Below are positions 1 to 7,568 of a stretch of 64,000 bases of DNA, in pieces. Origin of the DNA: Mucilaginibacter segetis (GTDB taxonomy: Bacteria > Bacteroidota > Bacteroidia > Sphingobacteriales > Sphingobacteriaceae); assembly GCF_016522075.1 (NCBI RefSeq), contig NZ_JAEHFW010000001.1, positions 1,860,001 to 1,924,000 of the forward strand, read 5' to 3'. The notes under the pieces are model-generated. The model did not search any database and was not told the origin of the DNA. It was given only the letters and a program-made list of their open reading frames with translations. Made by a program: the position numbers and the translations under genes. The number at the start of each line of letters is the position of its first letter. Within the stretch, counting starts at the first letter, position 1.

Positions 1-773
1 CTCGCCCTGATCCACCTCAAGGCGCCATCGGTCCGGAAAATCCGGGCTTCGTAAAAAAGACGGCCCGTCACCAGCGCCTGCTGGTGGGCGAGCTGTCTTT
101 TTTCCAGGTCATCGGGATGAAAAGCCTTTACATACATTTCGCTGGGCACCAACCCGCTCAGCCCGAAAATATTCGCCAGTTGCTCGGAAGTCACCACCGC
201 TTGCGTCTGCAGGTTGATATCATAGGTACCCACGTCCGCAGCCTCGGTGGCCAGCCGGAACCTTTCCTCCGCCTCCGCGGTTTCCGCCAGCGCCCGCTCC
301 AGGTGTTCCTGGGTTTCCAGCAGTTCCTCATTGGTCGCGCGCACCTCCTCACTGCTCGCCTCCATTTCCTCGTTCAGCGCCGACAGTTCCTGTAGCGCCA
401 GCACACGGTCCGTGGTTTCCACAGCCGTATGGACAATGCCGTAAATATGCCCGTCCTTATCCCGCAAAGGCTTAAAAGAAAAATCAAAATAAATGCGCCG
501 CCGCTCGCCCCCAATGACCACCTTCACCTCACTATCCGGCTCCCGGCAGGTTTCCCCGCGCTCGTAGACCCCCTGCAAGAGTTCCAGGAAATTCCCGCGG
601 AGTATTTCGGGCACCGCTTCCCGCAGCGCCTTGCCGATGATCACCTCGGTCTTATGCCACAGGGACAACATTTGCCCATTGGCCGCACTGACCACGTGAT
701 CCGGCCCCATAAACACACATGCCCCGATCGGCAGCGTATCCACCATGGTCTGTTGTGCATAAACTGAAAGCAT
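1..773 (-). CDS. PAS-domain sensor protein, probably a histidine kinase (C-terminus beyond the window)
   Basis: About 257 residues can be read on the minus strand from the ATG at 773; an in-frame TAA lies five codons upstream, so this is the first possible start. Residues about 8-115 look like a PAS domain (LPIGACVFMGPDHVVSAANG, then FSFKPLRDKDGHIYGIVHT). A glutamate-rich coiled coil follows at about 120-163, and a second PAS domain begins near 165 (ERFRLATEAADVGTYDI, then FHPDDLEKRQ). No signal peptide or membrane segment is visible, so a cytoplasmic sensor is likely. The frame stays open to base 1, so the output domain (HisKA/HATPase is usual) is not seen and histidine kinase is an inference. 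Confidence 0.8.
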   Translation of the reverse strand, partial: MLSVYAQQTMVDTLPIGACVFMGPDHVVSAANGQMLSLWHKTEVIIGKALREAVPEILRGNFLELLQGVYERGETCREPDSEVKVVIGGERRRIYFDFSFKPLRDKDGHIYGIVHTAVETTDRVLALQELSALNEEMEASSEEVRATNEELLETQEHLERALAETAEAEERFRLATEAADVGTYDINLQTQAVVTSEQLANIFGLSGLVPSEMYVKAFHPDDLEKRQLAHQQALVTGRLFYEARIFRTDGALRWIRA

Positions 774-833
774 GTGCGCGTAAAATTAAACCGTAAAGAT
801 AGCAGGATCGGCAAAATAACCCGCAGGCCATTT

Positions 834-1724
834 TTAATTAAACGATTGCCGGAATTCGAGCGGGGAGAGGCTCGTCTTGGTCTTGAACAGCTTGCTGAAG
901 GACTGCAAATGCTCAAAACCCAGTTCATAGGCGATCTCGCTGACCGTAAGCTGGGTCGTGGAGAGTTTCTCCTTGGCCAGTTCGATCAGTTTCTGGTGGA
1001 CATGCTGCTGCGTATTCAGGCCGGTCAACGACTTTAACAGGCTGCTTAAATAGCCCGGCGAAACATGCAACTGTCCGGCGATCAGGTTCACACTCGGCAG
1101 GCCTTTTTTGGCGGCGAAATGGTCGTCCAGCAACGCTTCTAATTGACCGAGTATTTCATGGTTATTCTGCTTGCGGGTAATAAACTGGCGCTGGTAGAAC
1201 CGTTCGGCATAAGTGAGGAGCAGTTCCAGTTGCGCGATGATCACCCCCTGGCTGAAACGGTCAATCGTCTGGTATTCCTGCTCAATATTACCGGCGATCG
1301 TCGTCAATTGCACTTTTTCCTTATCCGACAAATGCAGCGCCTCATGCACCGCATAACTAAAAAAATCGTAGTGTTTAATCGTCTTGGCTAAATTGGTATG
1401 CCATAAAAAATCAGGATGAATTAAGATCATCCAGCCCTCCGGCCGGTGGCCCGCCTGCACCGCATCGATCGTAAACCGCTGCCCGGGCGACATAAAAAAC
1501 AACACGCCCTCATCAAAATCACTATCCTGCTGCCCGTACTTAAACTTCACCAGGTCCATCTTCTTCTGCGCGATAGAATAAAAATCAAAAATGATGCTGT
1601 ACGGCGCCTCGGCCATCGGCCTCGTCATATCCTCCATATGCACCACACTGATCAGCGGGTGCGCAGGCTTCGGCAAACCCGCCGCCCGGTGATATTCCGT
1701 TATACTGTTAAATCTATAGATCAT
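834..1724 (-). CDS. AraC-family transcriptional regulator
   Basis: The 296-aa protein has an N-terminal effector-sensing region (about 20-120, cupin-like strands) and a C-terminal AraC double helix-turn-helix at about 195-294. The first HTH contains INLIAGQLHVSPGYLSSLLK-like residues and the second TVSEIAYELGFEHLQSFSKL, the usual family signature. It follows the upstream SDR gene on the same strand with an 11-nt overlap, so the two are probably co-transcribed and the regulator may control that oxidoreductase. The start is the ATG at 1724. Effector unknown. Confidence 0.9.
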   Translation of the reverse strand: MIYRFNSITEYHRAAGLPKPAHPLISVVHMEDMTRPMAEAPYSIIFDFYSIAQKKMDLVKFKYGQQDSDFDEGVLFFMSPGQRFTIDAVQAGHRPEGWMILIHPDFLWHTNLAKTIKHYDFFSYAVHEALHLSDKEKVQLTTIAGNIEQEYQTIDRFSQGVIIAQLELLLTYAERFYQRQFITRKQNNHEILGQLEALLDDHFAAKKGLPSVNLIAGQLHVSPGYLSSLLKSLTGLNTQQHVHQKLIELAKEKLSTTQLTVSEIAYELGFEHLQSFSKLFKTKTSLSPLEFRQSFN

Positions 1725-2571
1725 AAATTCCTGCTGCTATATCAGCGATCAGCGTTTGCTGAACCGGTTGCCAGCCCAAACATGCTTGCGTTAGCGCACT
1801 CGACGCCGGGCAATCCAGCCCCGCCATATGCGCGAACCAGCCAAAATGTGCGCCAGCCTCGTCTACGCTAACCGATTTTACCGGCAAACCCAATCGTTTA
1901 CCAATCGCCTCCGCAATATCCCTCATCGCAATTCCTTCCTCCGCCGCGGCGTGAAAACGCTCCCCCGGTTTCCCCTTTTCCAAAGCCAGACGGTACAACA
2001 CCGCCGCATCCAGCCGGTGCCCCGCGTTCCAACGGTTCTGCCCCTCACCAATATACGCTGAAAAACCCTGCTCTTTAGCCAGGTTCACCAACATCGGCAC
2101 AAACCCATGCCGGTCTCCCTCGCCATGCACCGAAGGCGGCAAACGCAGCACCATCGCCTCGCTATCCGCCCGCTCCGAAGCCCGCGGCCAACCCGGATTA
2201 AACGGCGACGCCATCTCTTCCGTCGCCAAACTCCCCGGGCTCACCAAAGCCGTCCCCGACGTCACCACCATCGGCTTACCCACCTCTGCCATCGCCTTAA
2301 TCGCCGCCTCATCAATGGCGCAAACCTCCGCAAACCGCGTAAAATCATGAATAAACCCGCAATGAATAATCTTATCGCATACCGCAGCACCGCGCCTTAA
2401 ACTCTCCAGATCCTCCAAATCACCCCCGTGCACCTCCGCACCCAATTTATTCAGTTTAGCCGCCGATTCCGCCGACCGCGCCAAACCCAGCACCTCATAA
2501 CCATTATTCAGCAGTTCCTGCACTACCGCAGTCCCCACAAAGCCCGAAGCTCCCGTAACAAATACTTTCAT
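1714..2571 (-). CDS. NAD(P)-dependent SDR-type epimerase/oxidoreductase
   Basis: The 285-aa product starts MKVFVTGASGFVGTAVVQ, a classic Rossmann nucleotide-binding start (TGxxGFxG); the ATG at 2571 is chosen because a longer frame would only add nine residues ahead of this strand. It resembles extended/atypical SDRs of the NAD-dependent epimerase group. The TSGT strand is present, but I do not see a clear YxxxK catalytic pair. The gene overlaps the downstream AraC regulator by 11 nt. Substrate unknown. The DNA is notably GC-rich (many CCG/GCC codons) compared with the right-hand part of the window. Confidence 0.85.
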   Translation of the reverse strand: MKVFVTGASGFVGTAVVQELLNNGYEVLGLARSAESAAKLNKLGAEVHGGDLEDLESLRRGAAVCDKIIHCGFIHDFTRFAEVCAIDEAAIKAMAEVGKPMVVTSGTALVSPGSLATEEMASPFNPGWPRASERADSEAMVLRLPPSVHGEGDRHGFVPMLVNLAKEQGFSAYIGEGQNRWNAGHRLDAAVLYRLALEKGKPGERFHAAAEEGIAMRDIAEAIGKRLGLPVKSVSVDEAGAHFGWFAHMAGLDCPASSALTQACLGWQPVQQTLIADIAAGIYDL

Positions 2572-2663
2572 CCCCCAAAGAACGGTCAAGACATGCAAAA
2601 AGATTTAACCAAAACCACCTTTCATTTAGCCAAAAACCAGCTCAGGAAATAACAGGTAACAAA

Positions 2664-3116
2664 TCACCCCGCATCGGGTATGTTAGGCTCCACCAGCTTG
2701 ATCAGTTTATCCAGCGATTCCTGCCAGCCCAGGTAGCACATCTCGGCCGGTATCGCCGCCGGTATATTTTCCTGTAAGACTTTAAGTTCGGTGCCGACCG
2801 AGGTTTTTTCCAGCCAAATGGTCGTGGGCATTTCACCCGGCAAATGAGGATCATCGAACCGGTCGGTGTATTTCAGGAACTGATTAGGTTCTACCGCCAC
2901 ATACTCGCCGCCAAAGGAATGACTATGACCGGTCGTGAAATTCTGGAACGACATGCGGAAGGTGCCGCCGACTTTCACGTCCATCTCATGCACCGTACAC
3001 AAAAAACCATAAGGCGGCAGCCAGGCCGCGATCGCCAGGCTGTCCGTGAACGCCCGGTACACTTTCTCAGGCGATGCCTTGATCACCCGGTGTAAAGAAA
3101 CTTGGTTATCTTTCAT
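2664..3116 (-). CDS. SRPBCC/AHSA1-family (Hsp90 activator-like) protein
   Basis: The 150-aa product has the typical START-like beginning (VSLHRVIKASPEKVYRAFTD, W33-L-P-P), the central FGGEYVAVEPNQFLKYTDRF strands and the terminal helix GWQESLDKLIKLVE of AHSA1 domain proteins. The start is the ATG at 3116; the frame is open for 57 more codons upstream but that extension is low-complexity and unlike the family. These small proteins bind hydrophobic ligands or act as stress-related factors; the precise role is unknown. It is a single gene on the minus strand, 92 nt from the next gene start. Confidence 0.85.
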   Translation of the reverse strand: MKDNQVSLHRVIKASPEKVYRAFTDSLAIAAWLPPYGFLCTVHEMDVKVGGTFRMSFQNFTTGHSHSFGGEYVAVEPNQFLKYTDRFDDPHLPGEMPTTIWLEKTSVGTELKVLQENIPAAIPAEMCYLGWQESLDKLIKLVEPNIPDAG

Positions 3117-3205
3117 GATAGCTTTTTTTAACAAAGATGCAGCCAAAACCCAAAACCGAAAAGGGCTTATCGCGACCAAATAGGGGTGCGATCGGGTCAA
3201 TCTCT

Positions 3206-3673
3206 CTATTTTTGTACGCCCATCCGGGTGTATTTCCCAAACCGCTCCAATAGGAAGTTCAGTTTGGGCTTCACAATGTTCTCGCAAAATGGCTTCTGCG
3301 GATCACGATAATAATAATTCAAATACTGCGGATTATTCAACCTAAACTCACCCAATGGCAATACCTGGGTGATGATCGGTTGTTTGTAATCCCTTTGCAG
3401 CCCATTTATGATGCGTTGCGCAGTATCACCTAACTCATTCGTATAAACCGCCGACCGATACTTCCCTCTCAACGAATGCTCCGAAGTACAACTATGCGTC
3501 GCCAAATGAATCTCGATCAAAGTGGCTAATGAGATCACGTTTTCATCAAAAATAACAATCACCGCCTCCGATCCATCGATCCAGCCCTGCAATACCTCCG
3601 TCACACCTACCAGCGACTGAAAGATCGCCTCCGTACACCAATGACAGCTCCCGCCAAAACCAACATTTATCAT
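3206..3673 (-). CDS. msrA: Peptide methionine-(S)-S-oxide reductase
   Basis: The 155-aa protein begins MINVGFGGSCHWCTEA. The family motif is GGCFWC; the catalytic nucleophile is Cys10 here, with Phe replaced by His, a variant seen in some MsrA proteins. The later strands (EVLQGWIDG, HLATHSCTSEH, GKYRSAVYT, YHQ-region replaced by YLNYYYRDP) follow MsrA order. It repairs oxidised methionine using thioredoxin. The start at 3673 is chosen because the motif lies only eight residues in, and the longer frame runs through AT-rich operator DNA. A cluster of ATATAC half-sites directly upstream suggests dedicated, perhaps redox-linked, control. Confidence 0.88.
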   Translation of the reverse strand: MINVGFGGSCHWCTEAIFQSLVGVTEVLQGWIDGSEAVIVIFDENVISLATLIEIHLATHSCTSEHSLRGKYRSAVYTNELGDTAQRIINGLQRDYKQPIITQVLPLGEFRLNNPQYLNYYYRDPQKPFCENIVKPKLNFLLERFGKYTRMGVQK

Positions 3674-3680
3674 TCCGTAA

Positions 3681-3731
3681 ATATACTTCGTTTGGTATAT
3701 ATTGCCGGGATATATACTGTTTAGTATATAT
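3681..3731. promoter_or_regulatory. Operator-like cluster of alternating ATATAC/GTATAT half-sites upstream of msrA
   Basis: Four half-sites alternate in orientation: ATATAC (3681-3686), GTATATAT (3695-3702), ATATATAC (3710-3717), GTATATAT (3724-3731). Neighbouring pairs form inverted repeats with 8-, 7- and 6-nt spacers; the last two pairs have perfect 8-bp arms. The 13-mers at 3690-3702 and 3719-3731 are also direct repeats (12/13). The array lies 8-58 nt upstream of the msrA start, where a repressor would act. The regulator is not identifiable. Confidence 0.6.
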
Positions 3732-3756
3732 TTCAAAAAAGGTGAAATCAGCTGGC

Positions 3757-4329
3757 TTATTTCATTTTTAATGATACAAGATTAGCGCCACCTTTATGAA
3801 AAAGCCTTTTAGGATAGCGCTGGTATATGCCTGGTCGATCACGGGCGTCAACGTAATTACCGCCCCGTACTTTCTCAGCGCCATAGCGTTCGAGGTAACG
3901 CTTCGTCACCCGGTGTTCCACAAATTCAGGCACATCATAGTAAACGTCCACTAACTTTATCGGCGGGTGTTTTCGTGTCCATAGCGCACCTTTATGCGCA
4001 AAATGCTGGCTGAGCCGCTGCGGTAAGTTTTGAGTGAAACCGATATAATAACAATTGTCTTCCAATTGCAGGATATAAACAATTCCTGTGGTGTGTTTGA
4101 CAATTCGTTTGGCGCTGCGGCGGAAATCCCACTTAATAATGTTCTCGATATGTTTCACAAAATGAACTGGGCCACCGGTTTGTCTGCAATGCAGACACTC
4201 ATAAATCTGTAAGCTGGTGATCACTACCATATTTTGTTGGGGGTGCAGACAAAACGGGCAGCGCCCCACAAAATCTTCCCCTAAAGGTTTCAGATATATG
4301 TATTCACCAATGATTTCCCCAATATTCAT
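3757..4329 (-). CDS. Zinc-finger (CHC2-like) plus GIY-YIG nuclease-like fusion protein
   Basis: The 190-aa protein has two parts. Residues 20-60 carry C24-x2-C27...C45-x2-C48 followed by TGGPVHFVKHIE, which resembles the N-terminal zinc ribbon of DnaG-type primases (CPFC...ECLHC..GG..F). Residues 81-165 are a GIY-YIG domain: TGIVYILQLE, then CYYIGFTQNLPQRLSQH with Arg105, and RGGNYVDA near 156-162. The candidate metal-binding Glu is in the 135-148 helix (Glu135, Glu138 or Glu147). It follows the RadC-like gene with a 1-nt gap and ends the PUR-radC-GIY operon. A role in cutting or sensing DNA ends is inferred. Confidence 0.75.
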   Translation of the reverse strand: MNIGEIIGEYIYLKPLGEDFVGRCPFCLHPQQNMVVITSLQIYECLHCRQTGGPVHFVKHIENIIKWDFRRSAKRIVKHTTGIVYILQLEDNCYYIGFTQNLPQRLSQHFAHKGALWTRKHPPIKLVDVYYDVPEFVEHRVTKRYLERYGAEKVRGGNYVDARDRPGIYQRYPKRLFHKGGANLVSLKMK

Positions 4330-4330
4330 C

Positions 4331-4948
4331 TCAGATCATTTTAACATGTTCCGATCCGACCGACATCATTCCATCACAGATGATTTGAAGCGCCGAGCAG
4401 GCGTTTTTTAAGTCAGTTAAACAGCGCGCTTCCATATTGCTGAATGCCGGCCAGCCATTGCGCCCGAGCACAATCCGCCTGGCACCGGACTCCAAGGCAA
4501 GTTCGGTGACCCTGCTGATAGTCGGTAGCATACATCCCATTTCAGCAAAGGCCAGTAATTGTTTGTCGGCGGTCATTAATAACAATACATACTGTAGCTG
4601 TGTAGCAGGAGCGAGGAGGGGTTGTAAATAATTATAGCAGGCTGTCTCGTCTTTCAAATAAACACCCGGTTGTAATCGTTTGCAATATTCGGCTGCGGCC
4701 AATAGCACAGTGGCTTTGGCAGGGCCAATACCCTTGATCCCACAAAGTTGAGCCAGATTCATTGCCGCCAGGTCCTTTAATTGATATTGTTCCAATAGTT
4801 TCGTGCATAATTGGCCCAACGGCACCTGTGGGGTACCAGAACCCAGTAAAATGGCTAGGATTTCCTCATCGGTCAATTGGGCCGCTCCATATTGAGTGAG
4901 TTTTTCACGTGGCCGCTCCATCGGCGGCAGGTGTTTAATATTCTCCAT
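4331..4948 (-). CDS. radC: RadC-like protein with degenerate JAMM (MPN) domain
   Basis: The 205-aa protein keeps the RadC N-terminus (ERPREKLTQYGAAQLTDEEILAILLGSG, here at 11-38) and a helix-hairpin-helix (LCGIKGIGPAKAT, 68-80). The C-terminal MPN/JAB part (about 100-205) follows the RadC pattern but not its catalytic residues: where HNHPSG is expected the sequence is RNGWPAFS (163-170), and the following SxxD is SNME. The metal-binding His pair is therefore absent. The ATG overlaps the upstream PUR stop codon by one base (TGATG), which indicates coupled translation. RadC genes are common on phages and integrative elements; a non-catalytic DNA-binding role is inferred. Confidence 0.8.
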   Translation of the reverse strand: MENIKHLPPMERPREKLTQYGAAQLTDEEILAILLGSGTPQVPLGQLCTKLLEQYQLKDLAAMNLAQLCGIKGIGPAKATVLLAAAEYCKRLQPGVYLKDETACYNYLQPLLAPATQLQYVLLLMTADKQLLAFAEMGCMLPTISRVTELALESGARRIVLGRNGWPAFSNMEARCLTDLKNACSALQIICDGMMSVGSEHVKMI

Positions 4949-5238
4949 CAGGCGGGCCTCCCTTCACCATGCGTATAACGCGTCAGCACCATCGACAACG
5001 CCTCAATTAAAAACTCGAAATCGCGTTCAAAGAAAATGACCGTCGAACGCTCATATTTCTCCTTCGCCTTATAATCCGACCGGGTGATCTGTAAATAAGG
5101 TTTTTTATTTCTGCCCTGCATCAGGTCGATGTAATAAAGCCGGCCCTCTTCGCCAAACATCTCCCAGTCCAGCCTTCTTTTCTGAATCATTTCCATATCG
5201 TGTTGATTAGCAATGCAAACTTCTGCCAACCAAATCAT
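4948..5238 (-). CDS. PUR-family nucleic-acid-binding protein (DUF3276)
   Basis: The 96-aa product fits the small Bacteroidota PUR-alpha-like family: a strand pair GRLYYIDLMQGRNKKPYLQI, a basic turn, then STVIFFERDFEFLIEALSMVL, the characteristic strand-helix end. Such proteins bind single-stranded DNA or RNA. The ATG at 5238 is used; Met15 (5196) is an alternative because the domain begins only after it. The gene opens a coupled operon with the RadC-like and GIY-YIG genes and is divergent from the zinc-ribbon gene at 5288, with only 49 nt between the starts. Confidence 0.75.
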   Translation of the reverse strand: MIWLAEVCIANQHDMEMIQKRRLDWEMFGEEGRLYYIDLMQGRNKKPYLQITRSDYKAKEKYERSTVIFFERDFEFLIEALSMVLTRYTHGEGRPA

Positions 5239-5258
5239 TAAAATGTTGTTTTATCCGT

Positions 5259-5280
5259 GTATAGCCGTTTCTAAACGTTT
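5259..5280. promoter_or_regulatory. CGTTT-CT-AAACG dyad and GTATAGCCGTTT 12-mer between divergent genes
   Basis: The 49-nt gap between the divergent starts at 5238 (minus) and 5288 (plus) contains GTATAGCCGTTT at 5259-5270 and the dyad CGTTT-N2-AAACG at 5266-5277. The same 12-mer recurs at 9080-9091, and the same dyad (CGTTT-N2-AAACG) at 7544-7555, in other gaps of the same GC-rich segment. A shared operator is inferred. Confidence 0.45.
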
Positions 5281-5287
5281 AATTGCC

Positions 5288-5671
5288 ATGGAAGAAAAAC
5301 TTTGCCTGGATTGCGGAACGCCGATCAAAGTCGGCCGGAAAGACAAAAAGTTTTGCGATGACACCTGCCGCACCAACTACAATAACAACAAAGACAAAAC
5401 CGAACTCAGCGTCGGGGATTACATCAAAAAGATCCAGAATATCCTGGAAAAGAACCGCCAGATACTCGACGAAGTCTTAGGCCCGGACCGTGATAAAAGA
5501 AGTATAGACAAAAGAGATTTGTTAGGCCGCGGCTTCAACGTTAAATACTTCACCAGCCGGGCACCCACCCGTCAGGGCGACATCTACTGTTTTTGCTTTG
5601 AGCTCGGCTTCCGCGAATTTGAAGATGAAACCATCATGGTCGTCCGCCGGGAACGCGAAGTTATATGCTAA
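5288..5671 (+). CDS. Small zinc-ribbon protein (DUF2116-like)
   Basis: The 127-aa protein starts MEEKLCLDCGTPIKVGR and has four cysteines as C6-x2-C9 and C23-x3-C27 (KKFCDDTCRTNYNNN), a treble-clef/zinc-ribbon fold typical of short Bacteroidota regulators. A helical middle (YIKKIQNILEKNRQILDEVL) and a C-terminal strand-rich part (VKYFTSRAPTRQGDIYCFCFE) follow. The ATG at 5288 is chosen because the motif is immediately downstream. It converges on the comM-like gene and overlaps its 3' end by 11 nt. Function unknown; nucleic-acid binding is plausible. Confidence 0.75.
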   Translation: MEEKLCLDCGTPIKVGRKDKKFCDDTCRTNYNNNKDKTELSVGDYIKKIQNILEKNRQILDEVLGPDRDKRSIDKRDLLGRGFNVKYFTSRAPTRQGDIYCFCFELGFREFEDETIMVVRREREVIC

Positions 5672-7148
5672 AGCAACGATAGCCAATAGCCTCGGCCAAA
5701 TGGGATAGTTTAATAGTTTTGGATTGATCCAGGTCAGCGATTGTTCTCGCCACTTTTAAAATCCGCTCATATGAACGTGCCGATAATTTGTGCTGCACCA
5801 TGGCCTGCTGCAATACGGTCTCTTCAGTTTTACCCAAAGCACAAAACCGCTTAACCATCGCAGCGCTCAACAGTGCATTAGGGCAGCCGGCCCTTTCTAA
5901 TTGTATCACTCTGGCAGCTGTCACCCGTGACCGCACATCCGCACTATTTTCAGCAGATTTAGCCGACATATCCGCCGGCCTCACACCTACGTGCAGATCG
6001 ATCCGGTCCAACAACGGCCCCGAAATCTTTGATAAATAATTCCTTACCGCCATCGGTGTACACGTACACCGCCGCGTCGGATGCTTATAAAAACCGCAGG
6101 GACACGGATTCATCGCTGCCAGCAAAACAAAGTTCGCCGGAAACACCACTGAATAGCTTGCCCGCGAAACCACCACCTGTCGTTCTTCCAAAGGCTGCCT
6201 TAAAACCTCCAGGGTCTTCCGTTTAAACTCTGTCAATTCATCCAAAAACAGCACCCCATGATGCGCCAGCGAAATCTCTCCGGGCAAGGCCACCGGACCG
6301 CCACCCACCAGCGCAATATCACTCGCCGTATGATGCACCGCGCGAAATGGCCGCTGCGTCATCAAACCTGCGCTATCCAATTGACCCGCTGCCGAATAGA
6401 TCCTGGTAGTCTCCAGTGCCTCGGTCAAACTTAATGGCGGCAATATCCCCGGCAACCGGGCCGCCAGCATCGTTTTACCCGTTCCCGGCGGCCCCACCAG
6501 CAAACCATTATGCCCGCCCGCCGCCATGATCTCTAAAGCCCTTTTCACTTCGGCCTGCCCGCGCACGTCAGCAAAATCAGCCGAATACCAAACACCCTCA
6601 TCTTTTTTAAACGCTGGCACACGTTCGCGTGCTACGGTATTTGGCGCAGTCAAAAACTCGACCACCTCATCCAAGGTCTCAAAACCAAAAACCGCCAGGT
6701 CACTGACCATGGCGGCTTCCGCGGCATTCTCTTTTGGTAAGACTAACCGCTTATAACCCCGTTTATGCGCCTCAATCGCGACTGATAAAGCGCCCTTGAT
6801 TGGCCGCAGTTTTCCCGCCAAAGACAGCTCACCCGTAAATACATAATCCCTTAAAGTTTCCTCCGACAATTGATCCGAAGCCGCCAAAATACTCAGCGCA
6901 ATCGGCAGATCAAATGCCGCCCCTTCTTTCCGTATGCCGGCGGGAGCGAGGCATACCAATATTTTCTGTCTGGGCATCACCAAACCAACCGAACTCAACG
7001 CACTCTCCACCCTAAACAAGCTCTCCTTCACTGCATCGCCCGGCAAACCCACGATCAAATAGCCCAGTCCGGCGCAAACCCGCGTCTCCACCGTGATCAG
7101 CGCGGCATCGATCCCTGCCAACACCGCGCTCGCCACACTAACCGTCAT
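5661..7148 (-). CDS. comM: YifB/ComM-type Mg-chelatase-like AAA+ ATPase
   Basis: The 495-aa protein is close to the usual length (about 500). The N-terminal ChlI domain (1-165: GLPGDAVKESLFRVESAL, LAPAGIRKEGAAFDLPIAL) precedes the AAA+ core (190-400) with Walker A GPPGTGKT at 219-226, Walker B FLDELTEF near 300, and the sensor strand AAMNPCPCGF. The CPCG...C zinc-type cysteines and the C-terminal Mg_chelatase_C helix (LSARSYERILKVARTIADLD) are present. ComM is a helicase that drives branch migration of single strands in natural transformation. The start overlaps the ssb stop (ATGA), so it is coupled to an SSB. Confidence 0.92.
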   Translation of the reverse strand: MTVSVASAVLAGIDAALITVETRVCAGLGYLIVGLPGDAVKESLFRVESALSSVGLVMPRQKILVCLAPAGIRKEGAAFDLPIALSILAASDQLSEETLRDYVFTGELSLAGKLRPIKGALSVAIEAHKRGYKRLVLPKENAAEAAMVSDLAVFGFETLDEVVEFLTAPNTVARERVPAFKKDEGVWYSADFADVRGQAEVKRALEIMAAGGHNGLLVGPPGTGKTMLAARLPGILPPLSLTEALETTRIYSAAGQLDSAGLMTQRPFRAVHHTASDIALVGGGPVALPGEISLAHHGVLFLDELTEFKRKTLEVLRQPLEERQVVVSRASYSVVFPANFVLLAAMNPCPCGFYKHPTRRCTCTPMAVRNYLSKISGPLLDRIDLHVGVRPADMSAKSAENSADVRSRVTAARVIQLERAGCPNALLSAAMVKRFCALGKTEETVLQQAMVQHKLSARSYERILKVARTIADLDQSKTIKLSHLAEAIGYRCFSI

Positions 7149-7483
7149 TGCGCTTTACCCAACAACATCAGCTCACTGACAATAATCTCGGTCACATAAC
7201 GCTTGACGCCATCCTGATCGGTATAAAACCGGTTCGCCAATCGTCCTTCCACGGCAATCTGGCTGCCTTTATCCAAATATCTCTCCGCTACGTCCGCCTG
7301 TTTATTCCACAAAACCAAATGGTGCCAGTGCGTTTCCTGCACCGTTTCACCCTGGCCATTTTTCCGGTAATAATTCGTAGCCAGACTGATTTTTGCTACT
7401 TTCTTTTCCTCATCGATCTGCCTCATTTCCGGTGCCGCGCCCAACCTCCCGGTTAGCCGCACGCTGTTGCTTAAATTATTCAT
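7145..7483 (-). CDS. ssb: Single-stranded DNA-binding protein (short, OB fold only)
   Basis: The 112-aa product is an SSB OB fold: NSVRLTGRLGAAPEMRQ, VAKISLATN, ETHWHHLVLWNKQADVAERYLDKGSQIAVEGRL and a final strand TEIIVSELMLLG. It lacks the acidic C-terminal tail (DDDIPF type) used by housekeeping SSBs to recruit partners, so it is probably an accessory SSB. It is translationally coupled to the ComM-like ATPase (4-nt ATGA overlap), which suggests that they act together on single-stranded DNA. A dyad cluster lies in its leader (7528-7568). Confidence 0.9.
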   Translation of the reverse strand: MNNLSNSVRLTGRLGAAPEMRQIDEEKKVAKISLATNYYRKNGQGETVQETHWHHLVLWNKQADVAERYLDKGSQIAVEGRLANRFYTDQDGVKRYVTEIIVSELMLLGKAQ

Positions 7484-7527
7484 GATTCAAAAATTTGTTG
7501 GGTCAAATCTCCGGATCATATGTTCCG

Positions 7528-7568
7528 ATAAACGAAGAATAGTCGTTTATAAACGGTTTTATCCGTTT
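7528..7568. promoter_or_regulatory. Cluster of AAACG/CGTTT half-sites upstream of ssb-comM
   Basis: The leader holds ATAAACG (7528-7534), CGTTTATAAACG (perfect 12-nt palindrome, 7544-7555), and AAACGG-N6-CCGTTT (7551-7568). The AAACGG-N6-CCGTTT dyad occurs with identical spacing at 9074-9091 ahead of the DUF932 gene. This reads as a repeated binding site for one regulator, although a weak terminator for the upstream gene cannot be excluded. Confidence 0.5.

Noticed and set aside
834..1037. Plus-strand frames over the AraC gene
   Set aside because: They are shadows; the minus frame has an unmistakable AraC HTH.
4331..4948. RadC-like gene as the missing PRTRC JAB peptidase
   Set aside because: Its MPN domain lacks the HxH and SxxD residues, so it cannot serve as a JAMM deconjugase; PRTRC protein A is simply not in the window.
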